A stretch of DNA of 64,000 nucleotides from Streptomyces nitrosporeus (GTDB lineage Bacteria; Actinomycetota; Actinomycetes; Streptomycetales; Streptomycetaceae): the NCBI RefSeq assembly GCF_008704555.1, contig NZ_CP023702.1, positions 2,604,001 through 2,668,000 of the forward strand. The letters run 5' to 3'. This document shows positions 55,545-64,000 of the stretch, one piece after another; the first letter of the stretch is position 1; the number at the start of each line of letters is the position of its first letter. The position numbers and the translations under genes were made by a program. The notes beneath the pieces were generated by a model that was given only the letters and a program-made list of their open reading frames with translations, had not been told where the DNA came from and made no database searches.

Positions 55545-56888
55545 ATGGCCGGCGGCAGCACGGACCAGGCAGGACTGCGGCGGACACTCGGTTTCCGGGA
55601 CCTGGTGGTCTACGGACTGCTGTTCATCGCCCCGATGGCCCCGGTCGGCGTGTTCGGCACGCTGGACGCGAAGTCGCACGGGGCGGTCGCTCTCGTCTAC
55701 CTCGCGGCGACCGTCGTGATGGCGTTCACCGCGTTCAGTTACGCGCAGATGGTGCGGGTGGCCCCGCTGGCCGGTTCGGTCTTCGCGTACGCGCGCAAGG
55801 GGCTCGGGGAGGGGCCGGGGTTCATCGCCGGGTGGATGGCGATGCTGGACTACCTGCTCATCCCGGCCGTCGCCTACCTCTTCTCCGGGATCGCGATGAA
55901 CGCGCTGGTCCCGGAGGTGTCGCGGTGGGTGTGGACGGCGCTGGCCGTCGTGGTGACCACCCTGCTCAACCTCTGGGGGGTGCGGGCGGCGGCGCGGGTG
56001 GGTTTCGCGGTGCTGGCCATGGAGATCGCGGTGCTGCTGGTGTTCGTGGTGTCGGCGGTGGTGGTGCTCGTACGGGACGGCGCGCAGCGCGGCTGGCTGA
56101 CCCCGCTGACCGGGGACGCCGGGTTCTCGCTGACGGCGGTGCTGGGGGCGGTGTCGGTCGCGGTGCTGTCGTATCTGGGATTCGACGCGATCGCCTCGTT
56201 CGCCGAGGAGGTGACGGGCGGCTCGGCGAAGGTGGCGCGGGCGGTGCTCTTCTGCCTGGTGCTCGCGGGGACGCTGTTCGTGGTGCAGTCGTATCTGGCG
56301 GCGCTGCTGGAGCCGGTGTCCTCGGCGGAACTGGCGGCGGACCCGGGGAAGCAGGGCTCGGCGTTCTACGACGCGGTGGACTCCTCGGTCGGGACGTGGC
56401 TGCACGACCTGGTGGCCGTCAGCAAGGCGATCGGCGCGGCCTTCGCGGCGCTGGCCGGGCAGGCGGCCGCGGGGCGGCTGGTCTTCGCGATGGCGCGGGA
56501 GGGGCGGCTCCCCTCGGTGCTGTCCCGGGTGGACGCGAAGTCCGGGGTGCCGAGGCTCGCGATCCTGGGCGCGGCGGTCGTGACGCTGGTGGCGGCGGTG
56601 TGGGCGGCCCGGCGCGACGACGGGCTCGACCATCTGGTGTCGGTGGTGGACATCGGGGCGCTCACCGCGTTCGTGCTGCTGCACGCGTCGGTGGTGGGCT
56701 GGTTCGCCGTACGCCGTATGGAGGGGCGGCCGAGCTGGTGGCGGCACGTCCTGGTGCCGGTGGTGGGGGCGGTGGTGCTGATCGCGGTGATCTGGGAGGC
56801 GACGACCAGCGCCCAGGTGGTGGGTGTGTGCTGGCTGGGTGTGGGGCTGGTGGTGCTGGCGCTGCAGTGGGGGCGGCGGTCGGCCTGA
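55545..56888 (+). CDS. APC family amino acid permease
   Basis: A 447-aa transporter with about 12 helices. The N-terminal motif [20 protein letters not shown] carries the unwound first helix of the amino acid-polyamine-organocation superfamily, followed by [21 protein letters not shown] and [15 protein letters not shown] (helix 6). It would import amino acids by proton or sodium symport; specificity cannot be read. The ATG at 55545 has GGAGG 4 nt upstream; an in-frame ATG at 55515 is less likely. It is followed by xseA. Confidence 0.9.
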   Translation: MAGGSTDQAGLRRTLGFRDLVVYGLLFIAPMAPVGVFGTLDAKSHGAVALVYLAATVVMAFTAFSYAQMVRVAPLAGSVFAYARKGLGEGPGFIAGWMAMLDYLLIPAVAYLFSGIAMNALVPEVSRWVWTALAVVVTTLLNLWGVRAAARVGFAVLAMEIAVLLVFVVSAVVVLVRDGAQRGWLTPLTGDAGFSLTAVLGAVSVAVLSYLGFDAIASFAEEVTGGSAKVARAVLFCLVLAGTLFVVQSYLAALLEPVSSAELAADPGKQGSAFYDAVDSSVGTWLHDLVAVSKAIGAAFAALAGQAAAGRLVFAMAREGRLPSVLSRVDAKSGVPRLAILGAAVVTLVAAVWAARRDDGLDHLVSVVDIGALTAFVLLHASVVGWFAVRRMEGRPSWWRHVLVPVVGAVVLIAVIWEATTSAQVVGVCWLGVGLVVLALQWGRRSA

Positions 56889-56900
56889 AGGGCCCCTCAG

Positions 56901-56972
56901 CCGCCCCGCTCCCGGGCCGTCCCGCCCCCGACCCTCCCGCTTTCCCGGCCGCCCCGCTCCCGGGCCGTCCCG
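56901..56972. repeat. 25-bp direct repeat between APC and xseA genes
   Basis: A 25-bp sequence starting GCCGCCCCGCTCCCGG occurs perfectly at 56901-56925 and 56948-56972, with a third partial match near 56990. Non-coding. Confidence 0.7.
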
Positions 56973-57097
56973 TCCCCGGGCCTCCCACTCCCCGGCGGCC
57001 CGCCGGTGCCCCGCTTCCGGGTGTTCCGCCTTTGCCGCCTCCGCCGCCGGGGCCGGTCGCGGGCCCGTTGTCCTTGCCGGCCGCTACGCTCGCCCGT

Positions 57098-58309
57098 ATG
57101 GCTCTCACCACGTCACCGGAAGCCCCCCTGCCCGTTGGCGACGTGTCGCGCCTGATCGGGGGGTGGATCGACCGGCTCGGCGCGGTCTGGGTCGAGGGGC
57201 AGATCACCCAGCTCTCGCGGCGGCCGGGCGCCGGCGTGGTCTTCCTGACCCTGCGGGACCCGTCCCATGACATCTCGGTGAGCGTGACCTGTTTCCGGCA
57301 GGTCTTCGACCGGGTCGCCGATGTGGTGACGGAGGGCGCCCGGGTCGTCGTCCTCGCCAAGCCCGAGTGGTACGCCCCGCGGGGGCAGCTGTCCCTGCGG
57401 GCCACGGAGATACGGCCGGTCGGCATCGGCGAGCTGCTGGTCCGGCTGGAGCAGCTGAAGAAGGCGCTGGCCGCCGAGGGGCTGTTCGCCCTGGACCGCA
57501 AGCGGCCGCTGCCGTTCCTTCCGCAGCTGATCGGGCTGGTCTGCGGCCGGGCCTCCGCCGCCGAACGCGACGTGCTGGAGAACGCCCGCCGCCGCTGGCC
57601 CGCGGTGCGTTTCGAGGTACGCAACACCGCCGTGCAGGGGGTGCACGCGGTGGACCAGGTGGTGCGGGCGGTCCGCGAGCTGGACCGGATCCCCGAGGTC
57701 GACGTGATCGTCGTGGCGCGCGGCGGCGGCAGCGTGGAGGACCTGCTGCCGTTCTCCGACGAACAGCTGATCCGGGCCGTCGCCGAGTGCCGTACGCCGG
57801 TGGTGTCGGCGATCGGCCATGAGCCCGACTCCCCCCTGCTGGACCTGGTCGCCGACCTGCGGGCGTCGACGCCGACGGACGCGGCGAAGAAGGTCGTACC
57901 GGACGTGGGCGAGGAGCTGGAGCGCGTCCAGCAGCTCCGGGACCGGTCGCTGCGGACCCTGCGGGGGCTTCTCGACCGGGAGGAGCGGGGGCTGGCGCAC
58001 GCGCTGGGCAGGCCCTCGATGGAGCGGCCCCAGCGGATGGTGGACGAGCGCGAGGCGGAGGTGGAGGCGCTGGCCGGGCGGGGCCGCCGGGTGCTGGGGC
58101 ATCTGCTGGACCGGGCCGACTCGGAGCTGGCGCACACCCGGGCCCGGGTGGTCGCGCTGTCGCCCGCGGCGACGCTGGAGCGGGGTTACGCGGTGCTCCA
58201 GCGGCCCGACGGGCATGTGGTGCGCTCCCCCGAGGACGCCGGGGCGCCCGGCACCGAGCTGCGGGCGCGGGTGTCGGAGGGCGAGTTCACGGTGCGGGTG
58301 GAGGAGTGA
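57098..58309 (+). CDS. xseA: Exodeoxyribonuclease VII large subunit
   Basis: A 403-aa subunit with an OB-fold DNA-binding N-domain (about residues 10-115; [21 protein letters not shown]) and the XseA catalytic region (about 125-400; [52 protein letters not shown]) with a long coiled coil. With XseB it degrades single-stranded DNA from both ends. The ATG at 57098 lies 7 nt after TACGCT (57085-57090) and has no Shine-Dalgarno sequence. xseB follows 43 nt downstream. Confidence 0.95.
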   Translation: MALTTSPEAPLPVGDVSRLIGGWIDRLGAVWVEGQITQLSRRPGAGVVFLTLRDPSHDISVSVTCFRQVFDRVADVVTEGARVVVLAKPEWYAPRGQLSLRATEIRPVGIGELLVRLEQLKKALAAEGLFALDRKRPLPFLPQLIGLVCGRASAAERDVLENARRRWPAVRFEVRNTAVQGVHAVDQVVRAVRELDRIPEVDVIVVARGGGSVEDLLPFSDEQLIRAVAECRTPVVSAIGHEPDSPLLDLVADLRASTPTDAAKKVVPDVGEELERVQQLRDRSLRTLRGLLDREERGLAHALGRPSMERPQRMVDEREAEVEALAGRGRRVLGHLLDRADSELAHTRARVVALSPAATLERGYAVLQRPDGHVVRSPEDAGAPGTELRARVSEGEFTVRVEE

Positions 58310-58352
58310 GTGGCGGCCGGTTCTGTCGGACCTCGCGCATAGGGTGGATCGT

Positions 58353-58619
58353 ATGACGGACGACGGGACGACGGCGGTGTCCGGAGCGGGCACGCTCGGA
58401 TACGAGCAGGCGCGGGACGAGCTGATCGAGGTCGTGCGACGCCTGGAGGCAGGCGGCACGACGCTGGAGGAGTCGCTGGCGCTGTGGGAGCGCGGCGAGG
58501 AGCTGGCGAAGGTGTGCCGGCACTGGCTGGAGGGCGCCCGCGCCCGTCTGGACGCGGTGCTGGCCGGCCCCCGGGAAGCCTCCGAGGACGACGCCCCCGA
58601 GGGGCCCCGCCCGGACTGA
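58353..58619 (+). CDS. xseB: Exodeoxyribonuclease VII small subunit
   Basis: An 88-aa helical protein with the XseB core (GYEQARDELIEVVRRLEAGG, LEESLALWERGEELAKVC), which forms the small subunits that wrap the XseA coiled coil. An Asp/Pro-rich tail is added. TAGGGT at 58340-58345 is 7 nt before the ATG and no ribosome binding site is seen, so it may have its own leaderless transcript in addition to read-through from xseA. Confidence 0.92.
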   Translation: MTDDGTTAVSGAGTLGYEQARDELIEVVRRLEAGGTTLEESLALWERGEELAKVCRHWLEGARARLDAVLAGPREASEDDAPEGPRPD

Positions 58620-58687
58620 GCGCGCGTCCGGGGAGTCCCGGAACGCCGCCGCGGGCGTGTGTGCCGGGTCACCCGGGCCCGATTTAG

Positions 58688-58717
58688 TTGAACGTTAACC
58701 TTTCTCTCGGTTACGGT
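58688..58717 (+). promoter_or_regulatory. Promoter of the reductase gene
   Basis: TTGAAC (58688-58693), an 18-nt spacer and TACGGT (58712-58717). The sequence TTGAACGTTAACC overlaps the -35 and contains the small palindrome GTTAAC, a possible operator. Confidence 0.6.
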
Positions 58718-58762
58718 GGTCCGCAGACCGAACCCGTATCCCTCCGGAAGGCAGTTCCACAG

Positions 58763-59353
58763 ATGTCCCTCGTACTCGACCCCGCCGCCCAGGACCTCCT
58801 CTTCCGCGAGGCCCGCACCGCGAACACGTTCACGGACGAGCCGGTGACCGACGAGCAGGTCCAGGCGATCTACGAGCTGGTCAAGTACGGCCCGACCGCC
58901 TTCAACCAGTCCCCGCTGCGTGTCGTCCTGGTCCGCACCCCCGAGGGCCGCGAGCGCCTGGTCAAGCACATGGCCGAGGGCAACCGGCCCAAGACCGCCA
59001 CCGCCCCGCTGGTCGCGCTGCTCGTCGCGGACAACGAGTTCCACGAGGAACTCCCGGCGCTGCTGCCGCACTTCCCGCAGGCCAAGGACGCGTTCTTCTC
59101 CGAGCGCCCGGTCCGCGAGCAGTCCGCCGCGCTGAACGCCGCGCTCCAGGCCGCCTACTTCATCATCGGCGTGCGCGCCGCCGGCCTGGCCGCCGGCCCG
59201 ATGACCGGTTACGACGCCGCGGGCATCGAGAAGGAGTTCCTGGACGGCGACCACAAGCTCCTCATGGCCGTCAACATCGGCAGGCCGGGCGAGGACGCCT
59301 GGTTCCCGCGCCTGCCGCGCCTGTCCTACGACGAGGTCGTCACCACCGTCTGA
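58763..59353 (+). CDS. Nitroreductase-fold malonic semialdehyde reductase-like protein
   Basis: A 196-aa FMN-dependent oxidoreductase of the RutE/HadB group: RTANTFTDEPVTDEQVQAIY, KYGPTAFNQSPLRVV (FMN phosphate contact), NAALQAAYFIIGVRAAGLAA, and GPMTGYDAAGIEKEF. Members are often annotated as malonic semialdehyde reductase, but the natural substrate here is not shown, and no pyrimidine-degradation genes are adjacent. The ATG is at 58763, with GGAAGG upstream. Its own promoter with a palindromic element suggests specific regulation. Confidence 0.88.
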   Translation: MSLVLDPAAQDLLFREARTANTFTDEPVTDEQVQAIYELVKYGPTAFNQSPLRVVLVRTPEGRERLVKHMAEGNRPKTATAPLVALLVADNEFHEELPALLPHFPQAKDAFFSERPVREQSAALNAALQAAYFIIGVRAAGLAAGPMTGYDAAGIEKEFLDGDHKLLMAVNIGRPGEDAWFPRLPRLSYDEVVTTV

Positions 59354-59408
59354 TCCGTCCGGGTCCACCGCCGGACCCCGCTACCCTCCGGTTCGCCGGA
59401 GGGCAGCC

Positions 59409-59443
59409 GGAAGCCCCGCGACGCCGAGCGTCGCGGGGCTTCC
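59409..59443. terminator. Bidirectional terminator
   Basis: A perfect 16-bp stem GGAAGCCCCGCGACGC / GCGTCGCGGGGCTTCC with a 3-nt apex, between the convergent reductase and DUF4245 genes. Confidence 0.85.
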
Positions 59444-59538
59444 TCATGCGGCGGACGGGGCCCGCGGGCACCCCGGGACGGGACCCGCGGACACCCGGGG
59501 CGGGGGCGCGGGCACCCCTGCGGGCGGGGCGCCCGGGC

Positions 59539-60102
59539 TCAGAACGCGGCGGGGGCGCCGGACGTGGTGACCGCCGGGGCCTCCGCGTCCGGGCTGAGGG
59601 CGGCGGCCATCTGCTCCAGCCGCTCCGCCGGGGCGGAACCGGTGACCACCGTGGTGACGCCCTCGGCGTGCAGCACGAGCGCGTCGTACTTCGCGCCCTC
59701 CCAGACCTCCCACGACTTCCCGGAGACCTCACGGGTGCGGCCGGTGTCCTCCGCTCCGTGGCTGACCTTGGCCACGTACTTCTTCGCGGGGAGCGTCGAC
59801 TGCTCCACGGCCACGTACCGGTTGTCCGGGTCGAGGTAGCCGAGGTGCCAGCCGGCGCCCCGGTGCCCCTCGTACGAGACGGAGGTCGGCCGCCAGCCCT
59901 CGGCCAGTCCGTCCGGGGCCACCACCGGGTACGGTGCGGCCCGCCGCGCCGTGGTGAGCTCGACCCGGTAGTCGACCGCCTTGATCGGGTCCGCCTTGTC
60001 GTCGTGCGGGATGAAGAGGTAGACGACGCCCGCCACTGCGGTGATCACGAGCATCGACAGGATCATGTCCCGGACGGTCTGCTTGCCTCGCTTGCTTGCC
60101 AC
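59539..60102 (-). CDS. DUF4245-like membrane-anchored protein
   Basis: A 187-aa protein with one N-terminal membrane helix (MILSMLVITAVAGVVYLFI, about residues 12-31) and an extracytoplasmic domain (YPVVAPDGLAEGWRPTSVSY, GAGWHLGYLDPDNRYVAVEQ, GRTREVSGKSWEVWEG). It matches the DUF4245 pattern, unknown in function, often placed next to glpX in Actinobacteria. GTG 60102 is chosen; an upstream frame to 60156 lacks coding character. Divergent from glpX. Confidence 0.85.
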   Translation of the reverse strand: MASKRGKQTVRDMILSMLVITAVAGVVYLFIPHDDKADPIKAVDYRVELTTARRAAPYPVVAPDGLAEGWRPTSVSYEGHRGAGWHLGYLDPDNRYVAVEQSTLPAKKYVAKVSHGAEDTGRTREVSGKSWEVWEGAKYDALVLHAEGVTTVVTGSAPAERLEQMAAALSPDAEAPAVTTSGAPAAF

Positions 60103-60246
60103 GGGGTCAATGGTGGCACGAGCCCTCGCGCGTCCGACCGGCGGGCATCCGCTCATCCGTGACCCGGTCTGCTCATTTTATCGGTCTACAGATAGAGTCA
60201 CAGCACCCTCATATCCGGTCGTCGCCGTACAGAAAGGTGCGCTCCG

Positions 60247-61278
60247 ATGTCCGAGCACCATCTGCCGTCCCAGCTCGAGGTCTCCCCGGAGGCCCCTGAC
60301 CGCAACCTGGCCCTGGAACTCGTCCGCGTGACCGAGGCCGCGGCCATGGCCGCCGGGCGCTGGGTCGGGCGCGGTGACAAGATCGGCGCCGACGGCGCAG
60401 CCGTGAAGGCCATGCGCACCCTCGTCTCGACCGTCTCGATGAACGGCGTCGTCGTCATCGGTGAGGGCGAGAAGGACGAGGCCCCCATGCTGTTCAACGG
60501 CGAGCGGGTCGGCGACGGCACCGGAGCGGAGGTCGACATCGCCGTCGACCCCATCGACGGCACCACGCTGAACGCCAAGGGCATGCCGAACGCGATCGCC
60601 GTGCTGGCCGCGGCCGACCGCGGCGCCATGTTCGACCCTTCGGCCGTCTTCTACATGGACAAGCTGGTCACCGGCCCCGAGGCCGCCGACTTCGTCGACA
60701 TCAACGCACCGGTCTCGGTCAACATCCGCCGGGTCGCGAAGGCCAAGAACTCGGCTCCGGAGGACGTCACCGTCGTCGTCCTGGACCGTCCCCGGCACGA
60801 CGGCATCGTCAAGGAGATCCGGGAAACCGGCGCCCGCATCAAGTTCATCTCGGACGGCGACGTCGCCGGTTCGATCATGGCGGCCCGTGAGGGCACCGGC
60901 GTCGATCTGCTCATGGGCATCGGCGGCACCCCCGAGGGGATCATCTCGGCGTGCGCCATAAAGTGCCTCGGCGGTGTCATCCAGGGCAAGCTCTGGCCGA
61001 AGGACGAGGCCGAGCGCCGGCGCGCCCTGGACGCGGGCCACGACCTGGACCGGGTGCTCTCCACCGATGACCTCGTCAGCGGGGACAACGTGTTCTTCGT
61101 GGCCACCGGCATCACCGACGGCGAGCTGCTGCGCGGGGTGCGCTACCGCTCGGAGACCGCCACCACCGACTCCCTGGTGATGCGCTCCAAGTCGGGCACG
61201 ATCCGCCGGATCGACTCCACCCACCGGCTGTCGAAGCTGCGCGCCTACAGCGCGATCGACTTCGACCGGGCGAAGTAG
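60247..61278 (+). CDS. glpX: Class II fructose-1,6-bisphosphatase GlpX
   Basis: A 343-aa Mg/Mn-dependent phosphatase for gluconeogenesis. Conserved sites are [26 protein letters not shown] (metal-binding DPxDGT-type motif), [13 protein letters not shown] and [14 protein letters not shown]. Length and motifs fit actinobacterial GlpX, often the main FBPase in this group. AAAGG lies about 8 nt before the ATG. Divergent from the DUF4245 gene over a 144-nt gap that holds its promoter. Confidence 0.96.
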   Translation: MSEHHLPSQLEVSPEAPDRNLALELVRVTEAAAMAAGRWVGRGDKIGADGAAVKAMRTLVSTVSMNGVVVIGEGEKDEAPMLFNGERVGDGTGAEVDIAVDPIDGTTLNAKGMPNAIAVLAAADRGAMFDPSAVFYMDKLVTGPEAADFVDINAPVSVNIRRVAKAKNSAPEDVTVVVLDRPRHDGIVKEIRETGARIKFISDGDVAGSIMAAREGTGVDLLMGIGGTPEGIISACAIKCLGGVIQGKLWPKDEAERRRALDAGHDLDRVLSTDDLVSGDNVFFVATGITDGELLRGVRYRSETATTDSLVMRSKSGTIRRIDSTHRLSKLRAYSAIDFDRAK

Positions 61279-61431
61279 GACCGGCAGCCAGGACGGGGCC
61301 TGCCGGCAGGACGGAGCCGGCCGCCGCGCCGGACGCCTGTGCGGGGCGGTCCGGGCGTGGCCGGCCGGGAGGAGAGGAAGGGCCGCCGGTGGTGTGCGGG
61401 TGCGGACGGGTCCCCGCCCGCACCCCCGCGG

Positions 61432-61803
61432 TCAGCCGGCCGCGGCGACGTGTCCGGCCGGGGCCGCCGTCTTGAGTTCGATGTCGCGCCTGCGGCGCCG
61501 GGTGAGGACGACGCGGCGCTCGGCCGCGGTGAGGCCGCCCCAGACACCGTAGGGCTCGGGCTGTATGAGGGCGTGCTCCCTGCACTCCACCATGACCGGG
61601 CACCTGGCGCAGACCTGCTTGGCGGCCTCCTCACGGGAGAGCCGGGCGGCCGTCGGCTCCTTCGACGGGGCGAAGAACAGCCCGGCCTCGTCCCGGCGGC
61701 ACACCGCCTCCGAGTGCCAGGGGCCCGCCTGGTCCTCCCGCGCGGGAGTGCGCTGAGGAGGCACAGCGGCGACCTGCAGGGGCTGATGCGGCGGTTGCAG
61801 CAC
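61432..61803 (-). CDS. WhiB-like iron-sulfur regulator
   Basis: A 123-aa WhiB-family protein. Four cysteines bind the [4Fe-4S] cluster: Cys35, Cys65, Cys68 and Cys74 (C-x29-C-x2-C-x5-C). The GVWGG turn (86-90) and the following basic helix (RRVVLTRRRRRDIE) complete the pattern. The N-terminus is extended by about 28 Pro/Gln-rich residues. WhiB-like proteins work with the primary sigma factor to control development, stress or antibiotic genes. The GTG at 61803 has AGGAG 6 nt upstream. Confidence 0.93.
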   Translation of the reverse strand: MLQPPHQPLQVAAVPPQRTPAREDQAGPWHSEAVCRRDEAGLFFAPSKEPTAARLSREEAAKQVCARCPVMVECREHALIQPEPYGVWGGLTAAERRVVLTRRRRRDIELKTAAPAGHVAAAG

Positions 61804-61908
61804 GGTCCACTCCTGACGACGGCTTCGGCTTCGTGAGCGAGAGACGATGCAGCAGTCCCTACCCGCTGTGCGCGCGCCTATGCACTGAGTGGCACCGGCT
61901 TACGGACA

Positions 61909-61935
61909 CCACAGGGCCTTCCAGGGGCCTCTGTG
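61909..61935 (-). terminator. Probable terminator of the DUF1707 gene
   Basis: CACAGGGCC pairs with GGCCTCTGTG around a short loop, about 34 nt after the stop at 61969. Confidence 0.45.
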
Positions 61936-61968
61936 GCCGGAATGCGAACAGAACCAGCCGTGTCCGGG

Positions 61969-62670
61969 TCAGCCGCCGAGGTGTTTGCGCAACTGCTTGT
62001 GGAGGTTGGCGATCAGCTTGCCACGCTTGGGTTTCGCCTCGACGTTCCCGAACACGGAATAGCCGTTCACCACGACGACCGGGGCTTCCGGGTCTGCGGA
62101 TTCCAGTGTGTCGACCTCGAAATTGCCGAAAATGCCCGTACCGCTGCCGCGCAGCGAGATGTTCTCCGGCACCTTGATCTCGACGCTGCCGAAGACGGAC
62201 GTCGCGTTCACCACCGTCAGACGCTGGCCGAAAAGAGCCTCGGTCAGGTCGATCTCGACACTGCCGAAGAGAGCGAAGGCGTTCGTACGTCCGCCCACCC
62301 GCCAACGGCCCCTGCGGGTCGAGGCGCTGAAGACCGCCACGAGGTTCTCGGCGGGCCCGGACGGCACTTCGGGGCCGTACGGGGAGGGCGGGGCCGCGGG
62401 ACGGGCGGCCCCGCCGCCGGCCGGCAGGTCACCCACCAGCGGTTCGAGTTCCCCGAGGGTCCTGGCGCGGTAGACCAGGTCGACCCGCTCCGCGTGCTCG
62501 TCCGCGGTCAGCCGGCCCTCGGCCATGGCCTCCCGCAGGATGTCCGCGAACCGGTCGCGGTCCGCGTCGGAGGCGCGGATGCCGACGGGCGCGGCACCCG
62601 CGGGTGTGGGGCCGGCGGGCACGGGCCCGGCCGGGCCGACGGGCTGCTGGGGCTGCTTTTCGAGGTCCAC
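61969..62670 (-). CDS. DUF1707 domain protein with LiaF-like C-terminal region
   Basis: A 233-aa protein. Residues about 30-80 form a DUF1707 (SHOCT-like) domain (IRASDADRDRFADILREAMA, GRLTADEHAERVDLVYRA), then a Gly/Pro linker and a beta-solenoid region (about 120-215) with the repeated strand pattern FGSVEIDL, FGSVEIKVP, FGNFEVDT, FGNVEAKP, as in the C-terminal part of LiaF/DUF2154 proteins. No membrane helix is present. DUF1707 proteins are often envelope-stress related; the exact role is unknown. The GTG at 62670 has TAGTCT 6 nt upstream and no Shine-Dalgarno sequence. Confidence 0.88.
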   Translation of the reverse strand: MDLEKQPQQPVGPAGPVPAGPTPAGAAPVGIRASDADRDRFADILREAMAEGRLTADEHAERVDLVYRARTLGELEPLVGDLPAGGGAARPAAPPSPYGPEVPSGPAENLVAVFSASTRRGRWRVGGRTNAFALFGSVEIDLTEALFGQRLTVVNATSVFGSVEIKVPENISLRGSGTGIFGNFEVDTLESADPEAPVVVVNGYSVFGNVEAKPKRGKLIANLHKQLRKHLGG

Positions 62671-62676
62671 CGCCCC

Positions 62677-62702
62677 AGACTACCCAAACGCGATAGATCG
62701 CG
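62677..62702 (-). promoter_or_regulatory. DUF1707 promoter with a palindromic operator candidate
   Basis: The -10 TAGTCT (62682-62677) is 6 nt before the GTG start. Just upstream, in the -35/-10 spacer, is the 14-bp perfect palindrome CGCGATAGATCGCG (62689-62702), counting its AG center as a 2-nt gap. Confidence 0.5.
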
Positions 62703-62863
62703 ACCAGTACCCGGACGGCCCGTCGTCACCCGGGTTCCGCCCCGCCTCCGGGCCGGACCGGGTGAGCCTTACCTCACAGGCCCGGCACGCCCGGGGCGTT
62801 CTACCCTGTTGGATGCGCTGCCCGAGGGCGGTCAGCGCTGTCGCCGAGTGAGGAATGGCCGTA

Positions 62864-64000
<1,137 letters not shown>

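Overview
High G+C, a strong G/C bias at third codon positions, mycothiol biosynthesis (MshB), a WhiB-like protein, GH18 chitinase with a DasR-type operator and BldK/Opp-type peptide importers all point to the chromosome of a Streptomyces species. No rRNA, tRNA or CRISPR array was found, and no biosynthetic gene cluster.

Layout. 1-6.75 kb: the 5' part of a cell-wall-type membrane protein, a DUF6113 membrane protein and mshB, a 64-aa membrane protein, an S9 dipeptidyl-peptidase and a membrane protein with a Gly/Tyr/Pro tail. 6.8-19.2 kb: two tandem, paralogous five-gene oligopeptide ABC importer operons (binding lipoprotein, two permeases, two ATPases), both on the minus strand, each with a stable hairpin just after the binding-protein gene. 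19.3-23.6 kb: typA/bipA and a third, orphan family-5 binding lipoprotein. 24-30.1 kb: a GT2-GtrA fusion with a DUF6056 polytopic protein (a probable lipid-linked sugar transfer pair), then a TPM-domain/PspA pair. 30.3-35.7 kb: regulatory genes (PAS-GAF-PP2C-HATPase phosphatase, RsbW-like kinase, NUDIX, SPOR-like, GntR). 36-46.2 kb: secreted functions (GH18 chitinase, subtilase, GH65-like enzyme with a discoidin-like domain, lipoproteins, a membrane-anchored ricin-B lectin). 46.3-51.5 kb: an accessory patch with an SNF2 helicase, a frameshifted IS256-type transposase, a gene remnant and an RHH/PIN toxin-antitoxin pair, bounded by a 20-bp duplication of the 3' end of ychF. 51.5-64 kb: core genes ychF, DUF6542, ppgK, ispH, an APC permease, xseA-xseB, a nitroreductase-fold reductase, DUF4245, glpX, a WhiB-like gene, a DUF1707 protein and the start of class I fumarase.

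How it fits together. Both ends are conserved core chromosome, while about 23-51 kb looks more variable. From memory, the matching interval of S. coelicolor, between the ispH/ppgK side and the bldK/typA side, carries the actinorhodin cluster; nothing like it is present here. Peptide uptake (the two importers, the orphan lipoprotein and the S9 peptidase) and extracellular polymer degradation (chitinase, subtilase, GH65) are the main physiological themes.

Many start codons lack a Shine-Dalgarno sequence and instead have a TANNNT-like -10 hexamer 6-7 nt upstream, implying leaderless mRNAs; this was used to choose several starts. Family assignments come from reading the proteins by eye; no database search was possible.
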